Source: Wurfbainia villosa (lineage: Eukaryota > Streptophyta > Magnoliopsida > Zingiberales > Zingiberaceae). From it: 64,000 nt of DNA. The stretch covers positions 12,881,153-12,945,152 of the forward strand of contig CM045998.1 of NCBI GenBank assembly GCA_025175895.1, in the 5' to 3' direction. The first letter of the stretch is position 1, and every line of letters starts with the position of its first letter. Below, piece after piece: positions 22,060 to 35,102 of this stretch. Under the pieces are notes generated by a model. It saw only the letters and a program-made list of their open reading frames with translations. It did no database searches and had not been told where the DNA came from. Position numbers and translations under genes: made by a program.

Positions 22060-25000
22060 ATGTCGAACAAACTCATCAGCCAGATGGGTCTTCCCTCTTC
22101 CCTAGCGAACGTCTTCGCGGCTCGAAACATCTTGACGGCCAAGGCATCTCTTCTCTCCTCGGCACCAAACCTTCTTCTCTTCTTCTTCCTGCTCTAGGGT
22201 TTCTCATTGCCCTTCCACTCGCAGGACGCCCTCTCGCTGCCGGAGTTCGACCTGATGGCGCTTCTGGACGTCGATCGCGACCAGGTCAGGACTGCTGTCG
22301 CACGCATAAGCGAAATCGCCTGCCCTCCCTACCGGACGGTGCATTTCAGACCTCCAACCGACGACCATTTTCTTTCCTGCTTTCTGCTTCTCTAGTCGAT
22401 GATTTGGCTCTTCTGCAGGCGCTGTCGCTCGTGGAGGACCGCGCGCTAACCGGGGGCTACCTCCCCACGCGTCTTCTTGGGCTCGACCGAGCTCTGTGTG
22501 GCGGAATTCCGTTTGGTTCTCTCACGGAGTTGGTCGGTCCGTCAGGAATTGGCAAGACCCAGGTGTGTCGAATCTCTTCCGGTCGTTGTTTTATGTTTTC
22601 TGTTTTTCTTTGACGATGAACTGCTAAATTTGACATGTGGTCTTGAGGTATTGTTATACTTGTTTGGGGATTATATGTGTCCGATGATATAAGAAACAAA
22701 TTTGGACGTAAACAAAGAAGCTAAACTTTCGTTCTCCAGTGCATTCATGATAATCTTATCCGTAGGTCTGCACAATCTATGGTTGAATATTTGGTTAAGC
22801 AGGGTTAAAATTGTGAAAAATATATATATAAATAACTTGCAATGGTAAATGCTAATGTGTGCACTAACTATTACATAATATTTAATTAATGTTTTTTATT
22901 TAGTTTAAGTAGCGCATCAGAATGAATGAAATATTAGTGTAAAAGAAAAAAAATCTAGGCAAAGATTATCACTAACCTACAAACTTAGATTTATTCTAGT
23001 ACTTACCCACTGTTAAATGCCAATTATGTCGTAATGGTCTTGCAATGTAATCATCTCAAATTGTATGCTTATATTAGGCATTTAAAATACATTAGGGTTT
23101 GCAAATGAGATAATATTTTTAAATAATGATAACATTGTCTAGGAAAAATAAAAAGGCAATTTTAAAAGCAAAATTATTCACCTTCATCTCATTGCATTGT
23201 AGGTTTGACTTTTGACAAAAATGTTTTTTGCATTGAAGGTTTGAATAGCAAACCGAATGATGTTTTAAGATAAACAACAATTTTTAATCGACATAGTACC
23301 AATATTGTTGATTATCTATAATTTTTTTGGATTTATTTTTACTGACAACCCCTATCTCGATTTAATTATTCTTGAGTGTATGGTACTCAATCTAAGATCT
23401 TTTATCCATGATATATTACATAGTTTTTCATTGTCGAGCAACATTCCATGAGCGTCTGAGAAAGAATGAACCAAAGAGAAGAGGTGAAACAAAAAATTTC
23501 CGAAGTCAATTTATCAACGCTCAGGAGACAAAGCCATAGATGGCAGTTGTTAAATAAGATAATCAATAAATTAAGAAGAGAAGAAAAAACCTCACACGGT
23601 TTTTCATTACCTGAACAGAAGCTTGTGACATGGATTTGGCACATTGACATACGTTATAATATATGTCAATTTGCCGAAATATTATAATGTACAGTCACCA
23701 GTGTCATAACAATAGGGTCTGTAACTAATAATTTTTCACATGGGTTACTAAGGATATGGTAATGATTTAGCAAGGTTTCAGTCGAGTAGAACTCAGGGCA
23801 CTTATATGAAGTATAACTTTATCTGATGTGCATATTTGTCATGCTAACAATTTAGAAGAATAAATAATTATATTTGGTTTTACTTTTTATTTGGATTTTT
23901 ATAATTAATATTAACATGGAATAGATTCATTGTTGACTAAGTTATTCAAATAGTTTCTCTTCTTTCAAAGACTATAACAATTTTCATATGAGTTTCAAAT
24001 AGTTGGCAATTTACAATGACCGATTCACTATTTCATATTGCCAATGAAAGGATACTGATATCTATAAGCAAATCTATCATTTTTTTCATAATAGTTGGTC
24101 GTACAGATTTGCTGCTAGCTTGTATGTATCAACCAAGACTTGTAATATCCATTCCATTCAGCAGTCTATCATGCTTAGAGTAAGAACTTTTGTCCAAGTA
24201 TCAGATGCATGCCTTGGAGCATCACAAATTACTGTTTCAAATAATTATTTTACTATTTTCTGTTTCTTTTTCTTAGAAGTAAATGTTAAAAATATGACCA
24301 TATTGAACTGACAATGTTCTTGTTGTTCTCAATTCAGTTTTGCTTAAAGCTGGCTCTGTTGGCAGCCTTACCACCTAGCTATGGAGGATTAAATGGCCGA
24401 GTAATTTATATGGATACTGAATCTAAATTTCATTCTACCAGGTCTTGTGTTTGACTCTGAGTTATGTAAACATTTCCGCAAGTGTTCTTATCATCTGATT
24501 TGAACGCTATATGACAGGTTGATAGAAATTGGTAGAAGTAGTTTTCCTCACATATTTAATTCAGAGGGAATGGCTCAAGAGGTCTATTTATAGTTGTTGT
24601 TCTTGAATGTTCTTTGTCATTAATACTACCTGGTGTGACTTTGTACCCCTTCTTGCAAAATCATTTAGCATATAACATCCATTTGTAGGAACATGATGAA
24701 AATCAGCTGAAAAGACATGCTGCAATATTTTTTGGCAATATTCATTTGCCAAATAGGACATCAATCTAATTATGGCAGATAGTGTTTTAACAGGTGATTG
24801 ATTGGTTCAACTTTTTTTCCTTGTTTTAATTTTGCAGATGGCTGGAAGGATCATAGTTTTGCGACCTGCATCATTAGATGAATTGATTGAGAGGTATATG
24901 GCAATGCTTTGTATGTTGGAGGGAATTTTTCTCTGTCATTTGACATATCATAAAGGAAATGCCAAATGGACATTGCTGATTCTTTTCTATATTTGTGTTC

Positions 25001-28000
25001 TGAATGATGAACTACTAACAGTATTGTAGTTAATTTATATGTTGCAGTTTGCAGCAGATTCAACTGGTTATTCTCCAACATGATGTAAAGTTGCTGATTG
25101 TTGATAGTATGGCTGCAATTCTTTTGGGGTGATCTCCTTTCTTTTACAATTTCTAAGGCTCACTATGACTACATAATGTGTGAATATCAATGATTAATGC
25201 TATGATTTTTAACTTAAACATGCTTATGTAATTATAGAAAATTTTTATGATCTACAATTATATCATATCCAAAGTTGAGCATATTGTTTTACTTTAACTG
25301 CAAAGTTATTAACTCTCCTTGCCTTCCCTAAACCTATCCATGTGAGATAAACTTAGGCTGGTTGTAAGGGGCTTCAATGTTGTTAATCTTACTTGAAAAA
25401 CAACCAGTGTCCATTGTCATTTACAAGAATGATATGCAACAATTTTACACCCAGCTTGTTCTTGATATATGCTAATTATGTGGAAATACTTATTATATTT
25501 ACCATGTTTTATTAAGATTATGTATTTTTGTTAACAAAAGCTGGTGCTTAGAAAAAAGAACTTTATTTTGCACTAGAAATTTGGTATTCTGTGTTAAGTA
25601 GATGCACTATCACACTTCCCAGCATTTATCGCCCATGGTTGTGCATAGTTAGAATATTCTATCATTATGCTTATGATTGATATCTCCTTAGATTCATTAT
25701 ATGAATAATGTATCTTTTGTTGATGATAATAAACAAAAATCAATTATTTTGTATATACTAATTTGTTGAAAACTTTCTTACAAAGTTTAAGAAATTTTGT
25801 TTTTTTCTTCTTTGAATGGAGAGTGAACTAACCCATATTTAATCAAGATATCAAATATGTACAAAAGATATTTGTGTTCTCAAGTAGGAGAACCAGATAA
25901 AATGTAAACAAAATTACAAGAAACAGATCATGAATAAGAGTAGACCCGTGTTTGATTGTTCTAGTTGGCAGCTAAATCAAAATCTTTAGATCAATGAAAT
26001 GAGTAATGAAAGAGTTGGCAGTGTGTTCCTTGCAAAAGTAACCTAGTAAAAAATCGTTCTCAATCTTGTTTTCTTGTTTATATATGGGTGATGGCATCTA
26101 ATAGTGCAGATCCCAATGTAAGAGGGAGGTTATCTTTTAGCCAGATATGGATTATGGGGTTATGTTAGGTAACATAAGGACATGCAAACACTTCTTGATA
26201 GTTTGAGCTATTCACACACAACAAATATGTCTTGAAGTTGTCCCTATGAGTTTGCCAGTTAATTTCATCTATGGCTTGCATAGGGAGAACGAAAGGAGCA
26301 CAACTGGTCAGAGGCAACATTCATGCCATTTGCCACTTTCATTTCTCAAGTAAACATTTTTCCTGCCATTATCAAGGCTTTGACATTTCGAGTCCAACCT
26401 TTTAGTGTCAAGTTTCAAAGTTTGCCAGCTATAGGATAAACCTTTCTAAATGTATAGGTCCCTTGCTGAATTTTCACAAATTCCTATCGTGGTGACAAAC
26501 CAAGTGCGCAGTCAGAATAATTATGAAGTTGTTCGCCATCCATTCCAAGGTTAGGTAGATGAGTGTCCATGGGAGGTTATCTTTTTGTTGGCTGTGAACT
26601 AACTTAGATCGCTAAATCTTATGTTAAGTGTTCTACAGGTAATATGGATAGGACAAGCAACAATCTTGAAAAGCTAGAGTCTCACTTAATTGCTGCTTTA
26701 GGGATCCAATGGGCCCATGCTGTAACCATCCGTCTCATATTTGAGGCTCACTCAGGTCAGTCTACTCAGATTTTAGACTAGAATCAATTAGTTTCAGGCT
26801 TACCCTATGCTCCATTAAACCAAAATACGCCAAAATGGGCAAAAAATTTCAGAATTTGTGTTGGAAAGACTAACTTATTCATGATCTGCTTTAACAGCAT
26901 CAGTCATGACTTTCTAATATGAATTTTCTTCTGAGCTGAAAGTATTCTGACAATGTGTTTCAACTATCAGATATCTTATAGAAAAAGGTTAAACATATTG
27001 AACTGTTACTCTACAAGATGCTTAGGAAAAGAGAAACTATCCATTTTTCAACATTTCCCTCTTTCTTCCTCTCTCTACTTCAGGCGGATGAATCCAACAT
27101 CTAAGGTGTTCTTTGCCATCTCAGCCGCTCAAATCATGCCAGTAAACTTTGGAGAAGTAAGTGACTCTGCTTCTATCCTTTCCCATGGGTCAAGAGGTCC
27201 TAAGTCTCTGTCATATTAGATAGCTAACATAGGTAAAATAGGGATCACAAGAAAAAAATTAATAAAAGAAGTAATAGTATCTCATATACCAGATAACAAA
27301 GAATGTTTAAAAATCTTAGAATGTATGTAAATTACGTTTCTGCCATATTGTCAATAATAATACTATTTAAATAAATAATAGAATTATTAAAGTTGGATGA
27401 CTAAGGCATGATATGCCATTACATTTGCACATGTTTAGCTATGTCCTTAATTACAACTTAATCATGTTTTATTTGAAAGGAAATTTTTAGGTTCCTCTTA
27501 AATGAGACAGGCTAATCATATCCTCTCTCTCTTTTTTTTTTTGATTGGCACAAGAGTATTTGAACCTTCGGTCCGACTAATCTCTGGGAGTGACCGACTC
27601 TGCCCCACGGACCTTCAGGATGCCTCGCCAATAGCTATGCCGGGTAAGATCAGAGTCCAAGTGTCTTCCACTGGCCACCAAGGGTAAATCAAGCAAGCGC
27701 TCGCAGCTTTTTCACAGTTCAACCCGACTCCATAGTCGCGTCATTCCTGAATGACGATCCAATGCCAAAGCCGTATTTCGTCCACCGGACAAACTCCTGG
27801 GCCCCAAGGTCGTCTGAATGGATTTTTCCTAAATTCACCCTCAAACGATATCGCAGTAGAGGATCGAACTACGTTCTCCTATGGGATACCTCTCCGCTTT
27901 TACCGTTGCACTGTGCCCTAGGGGCTAATCATATCCTCTCTTGATTGATAATGATCGTAACTGAGATTTTGTAATGCGTCCTTTATTCTGAAGGACAAAT

Positions 28001-31000
28001 GAAGGAAAGGATGAATTGCATAAGGGTTGAGTCACTTTCTCTCATTTACTTGATGTAAAACTAAAAAGAGGATAGGGTCTAAATCCATCTGCGAATTAAA
28101 ATCCATTTGCTTAAGCCATTTTTATGTCATTTTTTCGTCCGCCCAAATCAGGCAGGCAGAATCCTTCCTCTTGTTAATTTTGACAACCCTAGCTTCTGTC
28201 CCAACTTTGTTTTCATGTACCCATAGTAGTTCCTAGTGGCCAGCCAGTTCCCCTTCAGTGAACCAATAGCTTGACTCGTAGTTTTTAGGTAAGTCTCCTA
28301 GCTTGCAGCAGCCAGATCAGGCTGCTAGTTGCAAGCTAATAGAGGCCAGGCCTAGCTGCAAGCTCATGGCTACCTCTTAGAGGCTAGGCTTGGCCGCGAG
28401 AGGCTAGACCTGGTTGTGAGCTTTCGGTAGCCTTGCAATAGCCAGGTCTGGTTGAAAACTTGCAGTTGTCTTGCGATTGTGAAGCTTGTCTGCCATTGAT
28501 GACTTTGACTGTTGATATCACATAAGTGAAAGAGAATATGGGTCCTTGGAAGTTCAACGAGGAAAAATATTGTCTCATGCTTTTGACAAGTGCAAGGCAA
28601 TCTCAAGATGGTTTTGCAAAAATGAAAGTATGTATGGATTGGATTCTTGAAAATCAAAAAAGCATAACTATGGTCTCATTTTAGAATTTTGACAATTGAG
28701 CCATCAATTTTTGTTGTTGTTGTAAAAGCAGCTTGATACCATACATTAATAATATTATAGAAAGAAAAGCAGATATAAGCGTGTATAGTCTTAAGGAGTA
28801 GAAATATGATTCCGTCTTATGTTTTTAACAAGTATAAGGCCATCACAATGTCTTTGCAAGAACATTTTGATGACCCAAAATGAGCCATTTGGACAAAAAA
28901 AAATTATGAAAGCACCTTCCCAGGAGTCTAGGCCTTGTTTGGTTGGGAAGTTGTATAAAACTTTTTTTGTTTCTTGGAAAAAATTTGAAAAAAGAAAAGG
29001 GAAATAGTGTAAATATTTAAAATTATTTTTTAAAACATGCATGAATTTATTAGAGGTGAATGATGTGATAGTTATTTATATTTTTCCAAGCATTTTTGAA
29101 ATAATTTTTTTTCACAAACTACACAAGACCTAATATTTATATTATTTTTGTTGAAAAGAACCGTGATCGAGTAAAAATGACCATAAGGTGTTTTCCAAAA
29201 AACACTTGGCTGTCTTTGTTAACCATCTTAACTCGAAAATATTTTTGCTTTGTTGATGCTTTTATGAATACAATGGTACTTTTTTTTTTGTCTAACACAT
29301 TAGAAAGAAATAGATTTAATTCAATGAAGCTAGGGGTATTTTGTATGTAAAATGGAGGTGCAGAATTTATGAAAAATCAAATTGTGGTGTGTGATTTGGA
29401 AAATACTAAATGCAATGTGTCCTTTGCTGGAACGTGATTTGCTACATTCTATTATATTTATTCAACCAAAGAGTTTACCAATTGTGCTCTCCTTTTAACT
29501 AGAGTATGCATATGCATTGAAGTAATTTAGTTTTTGCGACAGTGAGTGGTTGATCGATGCTGGCTTTGTCAAAGGGGTTTGAATGGCGTCGGTGCTGGTG
29601 TTGGTAGATGATGGAATTAAATACGAAATGGCATTTGGATGAGACAATATGAGGGAAATTGCAATGGTGGAAGCCCAATGTTGATTCAAACAAAAGATAA
29701 TTGTAGGAAGGTGAGGTTTTTGGCAAATGACATTTAAGGGAGTTGTGCCGACTGAAGGGTGACTTCAATCAAGGTATGATGATTGTAAATTTACTATTGA
29801 AGGAGGCTATGGACCAAGCAAAGATGTGGATGAATTAACTAAAGAAGTGTTATAGCAGCAATTGTTGCAAGAGGGAATTGCGCAGAGCGAGAAGCCAAGG
29901 TGCTGATAAGGGTTAATATAATTGAGGAGGTGGTCTCCCGTAGTAGTGGTTGATTAGGCAGTGCTGGTGCAAGGGAGAGTAGGACAGCACTTTGATGTCG
30001 TGGGACTATGGTTGAAGGACTAGGGATGATCTGGGAGGTAATTATAGGGTAGGATAAAAAGGTGAAAGAACACTGTATCTATGAAATGAGCAGTATGTCT
30101 ACATTCATCAAGGGATCTCACAATAATGATGTCACTATGTATGATGCGGGAGAGGAGAGGGATACGCTGAGTGTATGGAATGAGTAGTTTGTGTATCTAT
30201 CATGACAGATCTGGTGCCTTCCTTTGACACCTTCATGTGGGGCATGGGTTTGCTAATGTCATTGATGCGGTGGAAGATTGTGTACTTCAGTCAATGATAC
30301 AGTAAAAAAAGGTAAGGGGCAAGAGGAATATCTCGAGGAGATGTTGAAAAATGATTTAATTCATAATTCCATTGCCGTGAAATTATATATTGCACCCAAG
30401 GTAATAATAATAATATGTTGACTTAGCTAATTGACTCTTTTTTTTTTTTTAATTCGTAAAGTCTGGCTATGTGAATACACATGATCTTTGTGTTGTTTCT
30501 TGCCTCTTCAAAACAAGGACGATTTGGAGCTTTGGCAGCATCACATCTTGAAATTTATTTTATCATGGTGGATTCTGCTTTTGCATCACTATCAACACAA
30601 TGTATGCTGGCAAGTAATGTCCAGAAAAGTTGACCATTGGGCTTGTAAAACAGCAGTCTTTTTTAGTTAATGTTAAATATAGTTGGACTTGGTTTCCTTT
30701 TTTTCTCTCCATATTTTCTATTCTAATTGGTTCAACTTGACTAACTATAGGTTATGTTCGAACTTTGAAATTACTTAGTTGTTGCAAATATGGAGATAAA
30801 ATTTGGCGTAGTGATGCACAGCCATCTCAACCTTTTCTGTCTTTGCTATATTAAATAATTTCTATTGCTTTAATTCTGTGTTATTTCAACTTTTTTTTAA
30901 TATGTTATTTTTTTGTCCAACATTCTGACCCATGATTTTATCATTTTGTAGGTCAGAGGTTTATTAAGATTTCAAAATCTCCGACATCCCCAGCAATAGT

Positions 31001-31237
31001 ATTTCCGTTCCTTGTGAAGTCCTCTGGAATTGCATTGCTAAGCGATGAAGGTCTTGAAGTTACAGGTTCGGAGATGAGCACAATACGATGTGAAGGTGTG
31101 TTTGAGAATTTGTTATTTCAACTCCTTTCAATTACTATAAGATTAACTTGTATGTTAAATTTGGCTTGTTTCTATAAACACCAGGCTTAAACATTCTTGT
31201 TGAGGGAGCTGAACCATTCCCTCATCTTGGATGCTAA
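22060..31237 (+). CDS. RAD51B: RAD51B recombinase paralogue, 12 coding exons
   Basis: RAD51 paralogue of the BCDX2 complex, which supports RAD51 in nuclear homologous recombination repair. Exons: 22060-22143, 22225-22338, 22419-22562, 24338-24441, 24518-24581, 24838-24893, 25048-25128, 26284-26349, 26458-26549, 26639-26755, 30952-31095, 31185-31237. They sum to 1,119 nt (372 codons plus stop), all in phase, the family's usual size. Start MSNKLISQMGLPSSLANVFA matches plant RAD51B. Walker A is GPSGIGKTQ (about residues 106-114), Walker B LLIVD (about 204-208), and IPIVVTNQVRSQ is the typical loop after it. The C-terminal exons give AALGIQWAHAVTIRL and GQRFIKISKSPTSP. All introns are GT-AG except the first (22144-22224), which reads AAG|GC...CAG|GA with no GT alternative nearby. 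Intron 10 is about 4.2 kb and holds a SINE and a MITE-like insert. Exon borders were read by eye. Confidence 0.93.
27529..27922 (-). mobile_element. tRNA-derived SINE in RAD51B intron 10
   Basis: On the minus strand it starts CCTAGGGCACAGTGCAACGG, has a pol III B-box-like GTTCGATCC about 60 bases in, and ends in an A-run (T-run at 27532-27542 on the plus strand). A 19-bp direct repeat flanks it exactly: GGCTAATCATATCCTCTCT at 27510-27528 and 27923-27941. Length about 394 bp. No coding capacity. Confidence 0.9.
28260..28480. repeat. Degenerate short-unit repeats in RAD51B intron 10
   Basis: Variants of a motif like GAGGCTAGGCCTGGTTGCAAGCT recur several times with irregular spacing of about 30-60 bp. 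Origin unknown; no gene is visible. Confidence 0.4.
28931..29130. mobile_element. MITE-like element in RAD51B intron 10
   Basis: About 200 bp bounded by imperfect terminal inverted repeats: GGCCTTGTTTGGTTGGGAA at the left and, reversed, GGTCTTGTGTAGTTTGTGAA at the right. The GGCCTTGTTTGG end is common in plant Tourist/Harbinger-type MITEs. Flanks CTA and TAA do not form an exact 3-bp duplication, so this is a moderate call. Confidence 0.45.
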
Positions 31238-34200
31238 CCAGTGGTTTGTTGCTTAGCGGCTAAGTATATGTTTCTGTTGCTCTTAGCATCCAGAATTTTT
31301 TGTCTTGTAGGGTTCATTTAAAAGATGCACTCGTTTGGTTCCCTGTGGTGGTTTTATGTTTTGTTTTCTTATGCTGTATTGTTCCTAAAAATTCTCCAAA
31401 ATGGTCATTTCTAAACATATAGCTAGCTTGTATAATGGAATTGCTGCATCATGAGTAAGAATATGTCCTTTATTTTGTCTGGAAAATACTTTGAAAGCCA
31501 GATGCACGTTTTGCTTATGCTTCATGTGGTTTACTTCTTCCTGGATGCTGGAATTCATACTGTATAAGAAAATTTTATTTATTGAGCTATTTGTTGAAGC
31601 CTGATCTCTTGTTTGCTTTTTCTCAGTTGATATCCTTGAATAAGTTTTATATCTCTTGTGCTTTGATCTCTTCCTTTTTATGGTCATTGTATTTACCAAA
31701 AAATTTTCATTCATCTGAAACTTTCAAAGTTGAATATTCTTCTGGGATCTTCATGCATCTTATGCAATTTCATTTTCGGATATGGATATTCATGTACATG
31801 TATTGTTTCTTGACATCCTCAAGAGATTTAAATTTGGAGTTAAATCTGCATTGTTGAGATCCTTGCCCTAGTGACTACTTACTTTCCCCTAGAATGACTA
31901 GCGCCATTTCATTTAATTTTGAACAGTATTCCTAATTCTTAAAGTAACGTATCCAATGGCTTCATTCGATCAATAATAAGAATATCTTGTTTCTCTTGCC
32001 CGCTAATAGTTTCCATGATCAAATGAATGAAATGCCAAGTAATGAATATTTGCAGTGAATCTGAAATATTCTTCAACCTTGACTAAAAATCTTGGTTTAT
32101 ACATAATACTGCCTTAAAATATGTTTCGATCATCCGTTAAATATGGTTTGGATAGCCTTCTCCTAAGACATAATTTATGACGCCACTCGTCATTTTGCAA
32201 AGACATTCTGAAACTTGATTTTGTTGACCAATGTTGAATGATATTGTCTGCAAGTTACAATATGACACTACTTTTGTAAAGTTGTCTCGACCACATAATC
32301 CTACTGTACTGACATTTTTAATATCTACCATCGCAATAGAAGAATTGAACCTATCAATCATTATGTGCCTAAATAGAAAACCTTTGATGTGCGGTGTAGA
32401 CTCTATGATCTTTCCATAATTTATGCCTCTTGACTCTATTAGGAAGCGCTTTGTGCGCGTATTGATCAAGATCAGGCAACACAACTTGTGTGTTTTGGTA
32501 CTTCTTAGTTAATCACCACTCTTAGCACCATTTGTTGCTATGGAATCACCTTCACCAAAGGCTCCTAAAGTAATTCTTTATGGACCTAGTTAGATGCTTG
32601 CTTATAAAATATGGAGTCACCTTCGCCACAAAGCTGCGTGGTGTTTTTTTTTTGTGTGTGTGTGTCTCCTATTATAGGACAGGATGAATTCAAGTAAAGG
32701 GGAGTAATGTAAAATATATTGATGTGCACATGTCAGACACTGAAAGTAAGAAGTAAAAAAAAATAAAAAAAAACTCTCTTTGCAAGCAATCTGGATTCTC
32801 ATGGTCTCTACATGAACCTCATAGCATCTAAAGTGCACATTTGAAACCAACTGGCAGCTGAAGTTGTGCATCTAAAATAATCTTAAATTCTCCGAAATGG
32901 GGGGCTTACTGTAAAGCGAGGCTTCAATTTGAGCAAATTAGACCGAATCTAGCCTCGGCAGCCTTCTTGGTGCAATGGGGATGGCCTTGGCCCAGCATGT
33001 TCCCGACCAACAAAAACAAATTCTGGCAAGCCATGAACAAACTTGATTGCCTGCACTGTGCCCACTAGAAGGAACATTCATTTCTCGAGATTGATGGATC
33101 CAGTTATTAGATGCTTTTATTTATGTTTAAGACTTCAGTTTATATTTATATGTATATATATTTTTTTCTTTCTACCTTTTCCACATTCCAGTGCATCACG
33201 TTGTTTGGTTTCAACTATTAATTAAAGTACTTGCAACTTTTGTGCTGCCAGTTAAGCAAAAGAATAGTTTGATATCGACTTCTGTTTTTTTTTTTTTTTT
33301 TTTGTGCGCGCGCGCGCTCGCCTGTGCAACATGCTATTTCGTGTATTACCGATTGGTCTATTCAAAAGTTTTTGGATCCTTGAGTCAGAAGACATTGTAT
33401 TTAATTTGATTGTTCAGAAACCACATGGGACATTGCAGAATAAAAAAATAAAAAAATAAAAAAGATCGACCTTTCTTTATTTCTCTCTAGACTTCTGGCA
33501 TCTCCAGGTTCAGTGTATTGCAAGTTATGGGGACCTCTTATTAAACTGTCAGTGGCCAAGTTGGGAAGAGACTGCTCGTATCAGAAAGTTACGAGGACTG
33601 ACTGAACACTTTTTTCTTTCTTTCTCTTAGGAAATGAGAAATGATTTGTGTGGTTTTTTTTTATTATTATTGGCCGAGAAACTTTTTCCATGATATGTAC
33701 CTCGTACCCTTCCTTCTGCCGACAGTATCCCTCCTCCCCAAAATGGCAAGACACTTGCCAATTTAAGAATTGTTTCAGTGTGAAATAAATCTGCGTATCT
33801 GCTATTGCTCTTCTATGTCGAGCAGCCATCCACTTTGGGAGCAATTTTGCTTCACACTTCAAAATTGAGGAGTAGAAACGAATGATTTTTTTTTCTTTTT
33901 TTCTTCTTCTTTATTTACCTTTGCAAAAGCATATATATATATATATAGAAAAGATTCAGAATCCTCGAAAGGATTAGGATTTTTGGCTCAAATTAGTTTC
34001 ATTCAAAAATAAATGGAAGAGGCTGATCTTTTCAGTTCGTCACCAATCATCACTTCCTCATCTTTGACCCCAGACGAACGAGCGAGGTGAGGAGGTGGAA
34101 GATTAGTCGAAGGTAGTGGTAGGCAAGTTGGATTTTGCTTAGTCAGCCTATTTAAGTGTCATGTCGAACCCAGCACGGCATATCGTGTCATTGGTCGTGT

Positions 34201-34375
34201 TCACTATTTGTGATTAAACTCGCTCGCCCAAAATATGCTCAGTCATTACGTAAGCAAAAATAATATGATAAAAAATTAGGAGAAAAATAAAAAGCCAAGC
34301 TATAAATATATATATAATTGAACTGCGAGCACCGTTTCCTTGTCCGACTCTACACGACGAGGAAATGCACAGTAA
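31238..34375. other. Downstream of RAD51B, no gene seen
   Basis: AT-rich DNA following the RAD51B stop; the first few hundred bases should hold its 3' UTR. It includes a poly(T) run and a (GC)n run near 33280-33320 and scattered A/T tracts. No frame here resembles a known protein and no clear transposon ends were found. Confidence 0.5.
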
Positions 34376-34700
34376 TTGCACGTCGACACCGTCGATCTCG
34401 TAGGCAGAAGACCAGATTTCGGCCACGATCCGGGCGGAATTCGAAGGTGGTCTAGTCAGAATCCGATCGCAGAGTCCGGCTGGAATCCGACGACGGTCCG
34501 ATCGGAATTTGGCCGCAGAGTCCAACTAGAATTCGACGGCGGTCCAATCGAAATCCGATCGCAGAGTGAGCCGAAAACGATCGCAATCCAGCAGGACTCC
34601 GGTGCCAATCGGATCACGGCGGCTACAATTGCGGTGACCAATGGCGCACCCACTAGTGGCTGTATTTGCGGTCATTTTCGATCGCAATCTGATCGGAATT
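34376..34700. repeat. GC-rich degenerate repeat with GAATCCGATCG units
   Basis: Imperfect repetition of units such as GGAATCCGACGACGGTCC and GGAATTTGGCCGCAGAGTCC, in a locally GC-rich island inside AT-rich DNA. The open frame across it is a by-product of the repetition. Similar vocabulary (GGAATTCGTCCG, GGCCGAAAACGGCCGCAA, GCCATTGGC) recurs at about 55120-55262, suggesting a dispersed family. Confidence 0.45.
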
Positions 34701-34800
34701 CGACCGACGATGAATCGACATCCACAACTAATGAAATCACACGGAAGAAATACTATTCATTCTCCTATTACTGTGCATTTGTGATTTTGATGGAACGATG

Positions 34801-35070
34801 AAGCCGCTATCGCATATGAGTCACACAACATAACTATATATATATTAAACAAGATAATCTTGAAGTAACCTTTTTTTGGGTTAGGAATATTTATTTATAC
34901 TATTGAAATATATCCCAACTCTCACAATGAGACCTGTGCACATTTCAACACGTGAGTCAAGTTTCTCATCGCGGCTTGACTTATTGGGCATAGTTTACAC
35001 CATGGTAGGTCGATCCAAGTCGAGATGGTAGAACTAAAACTTTTCAAATCAGATGATCACACTATACATT

Positions 35071-35102
<32 letters not shown>

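Noticed and set aside
27082..27160. Possible RAD51B exon after a CTTCAG acceptor, vaguely resembling the VVVTNQVRSQ segment
   Set aside because: The true exon with that segment was found intact at 26458-26549 in correct phase; this one needs several indels.
29495..30370. Possible decayed retrotransposon gag in RAD51B intron 10
   Set aside because: Some gag-like words on reading, but no alignable domain, frame or ends could be supported.
34376..34801. 141-codon frame
   Set aside because: It follows degenerate GC-rich repeats and has no recognisable domain.
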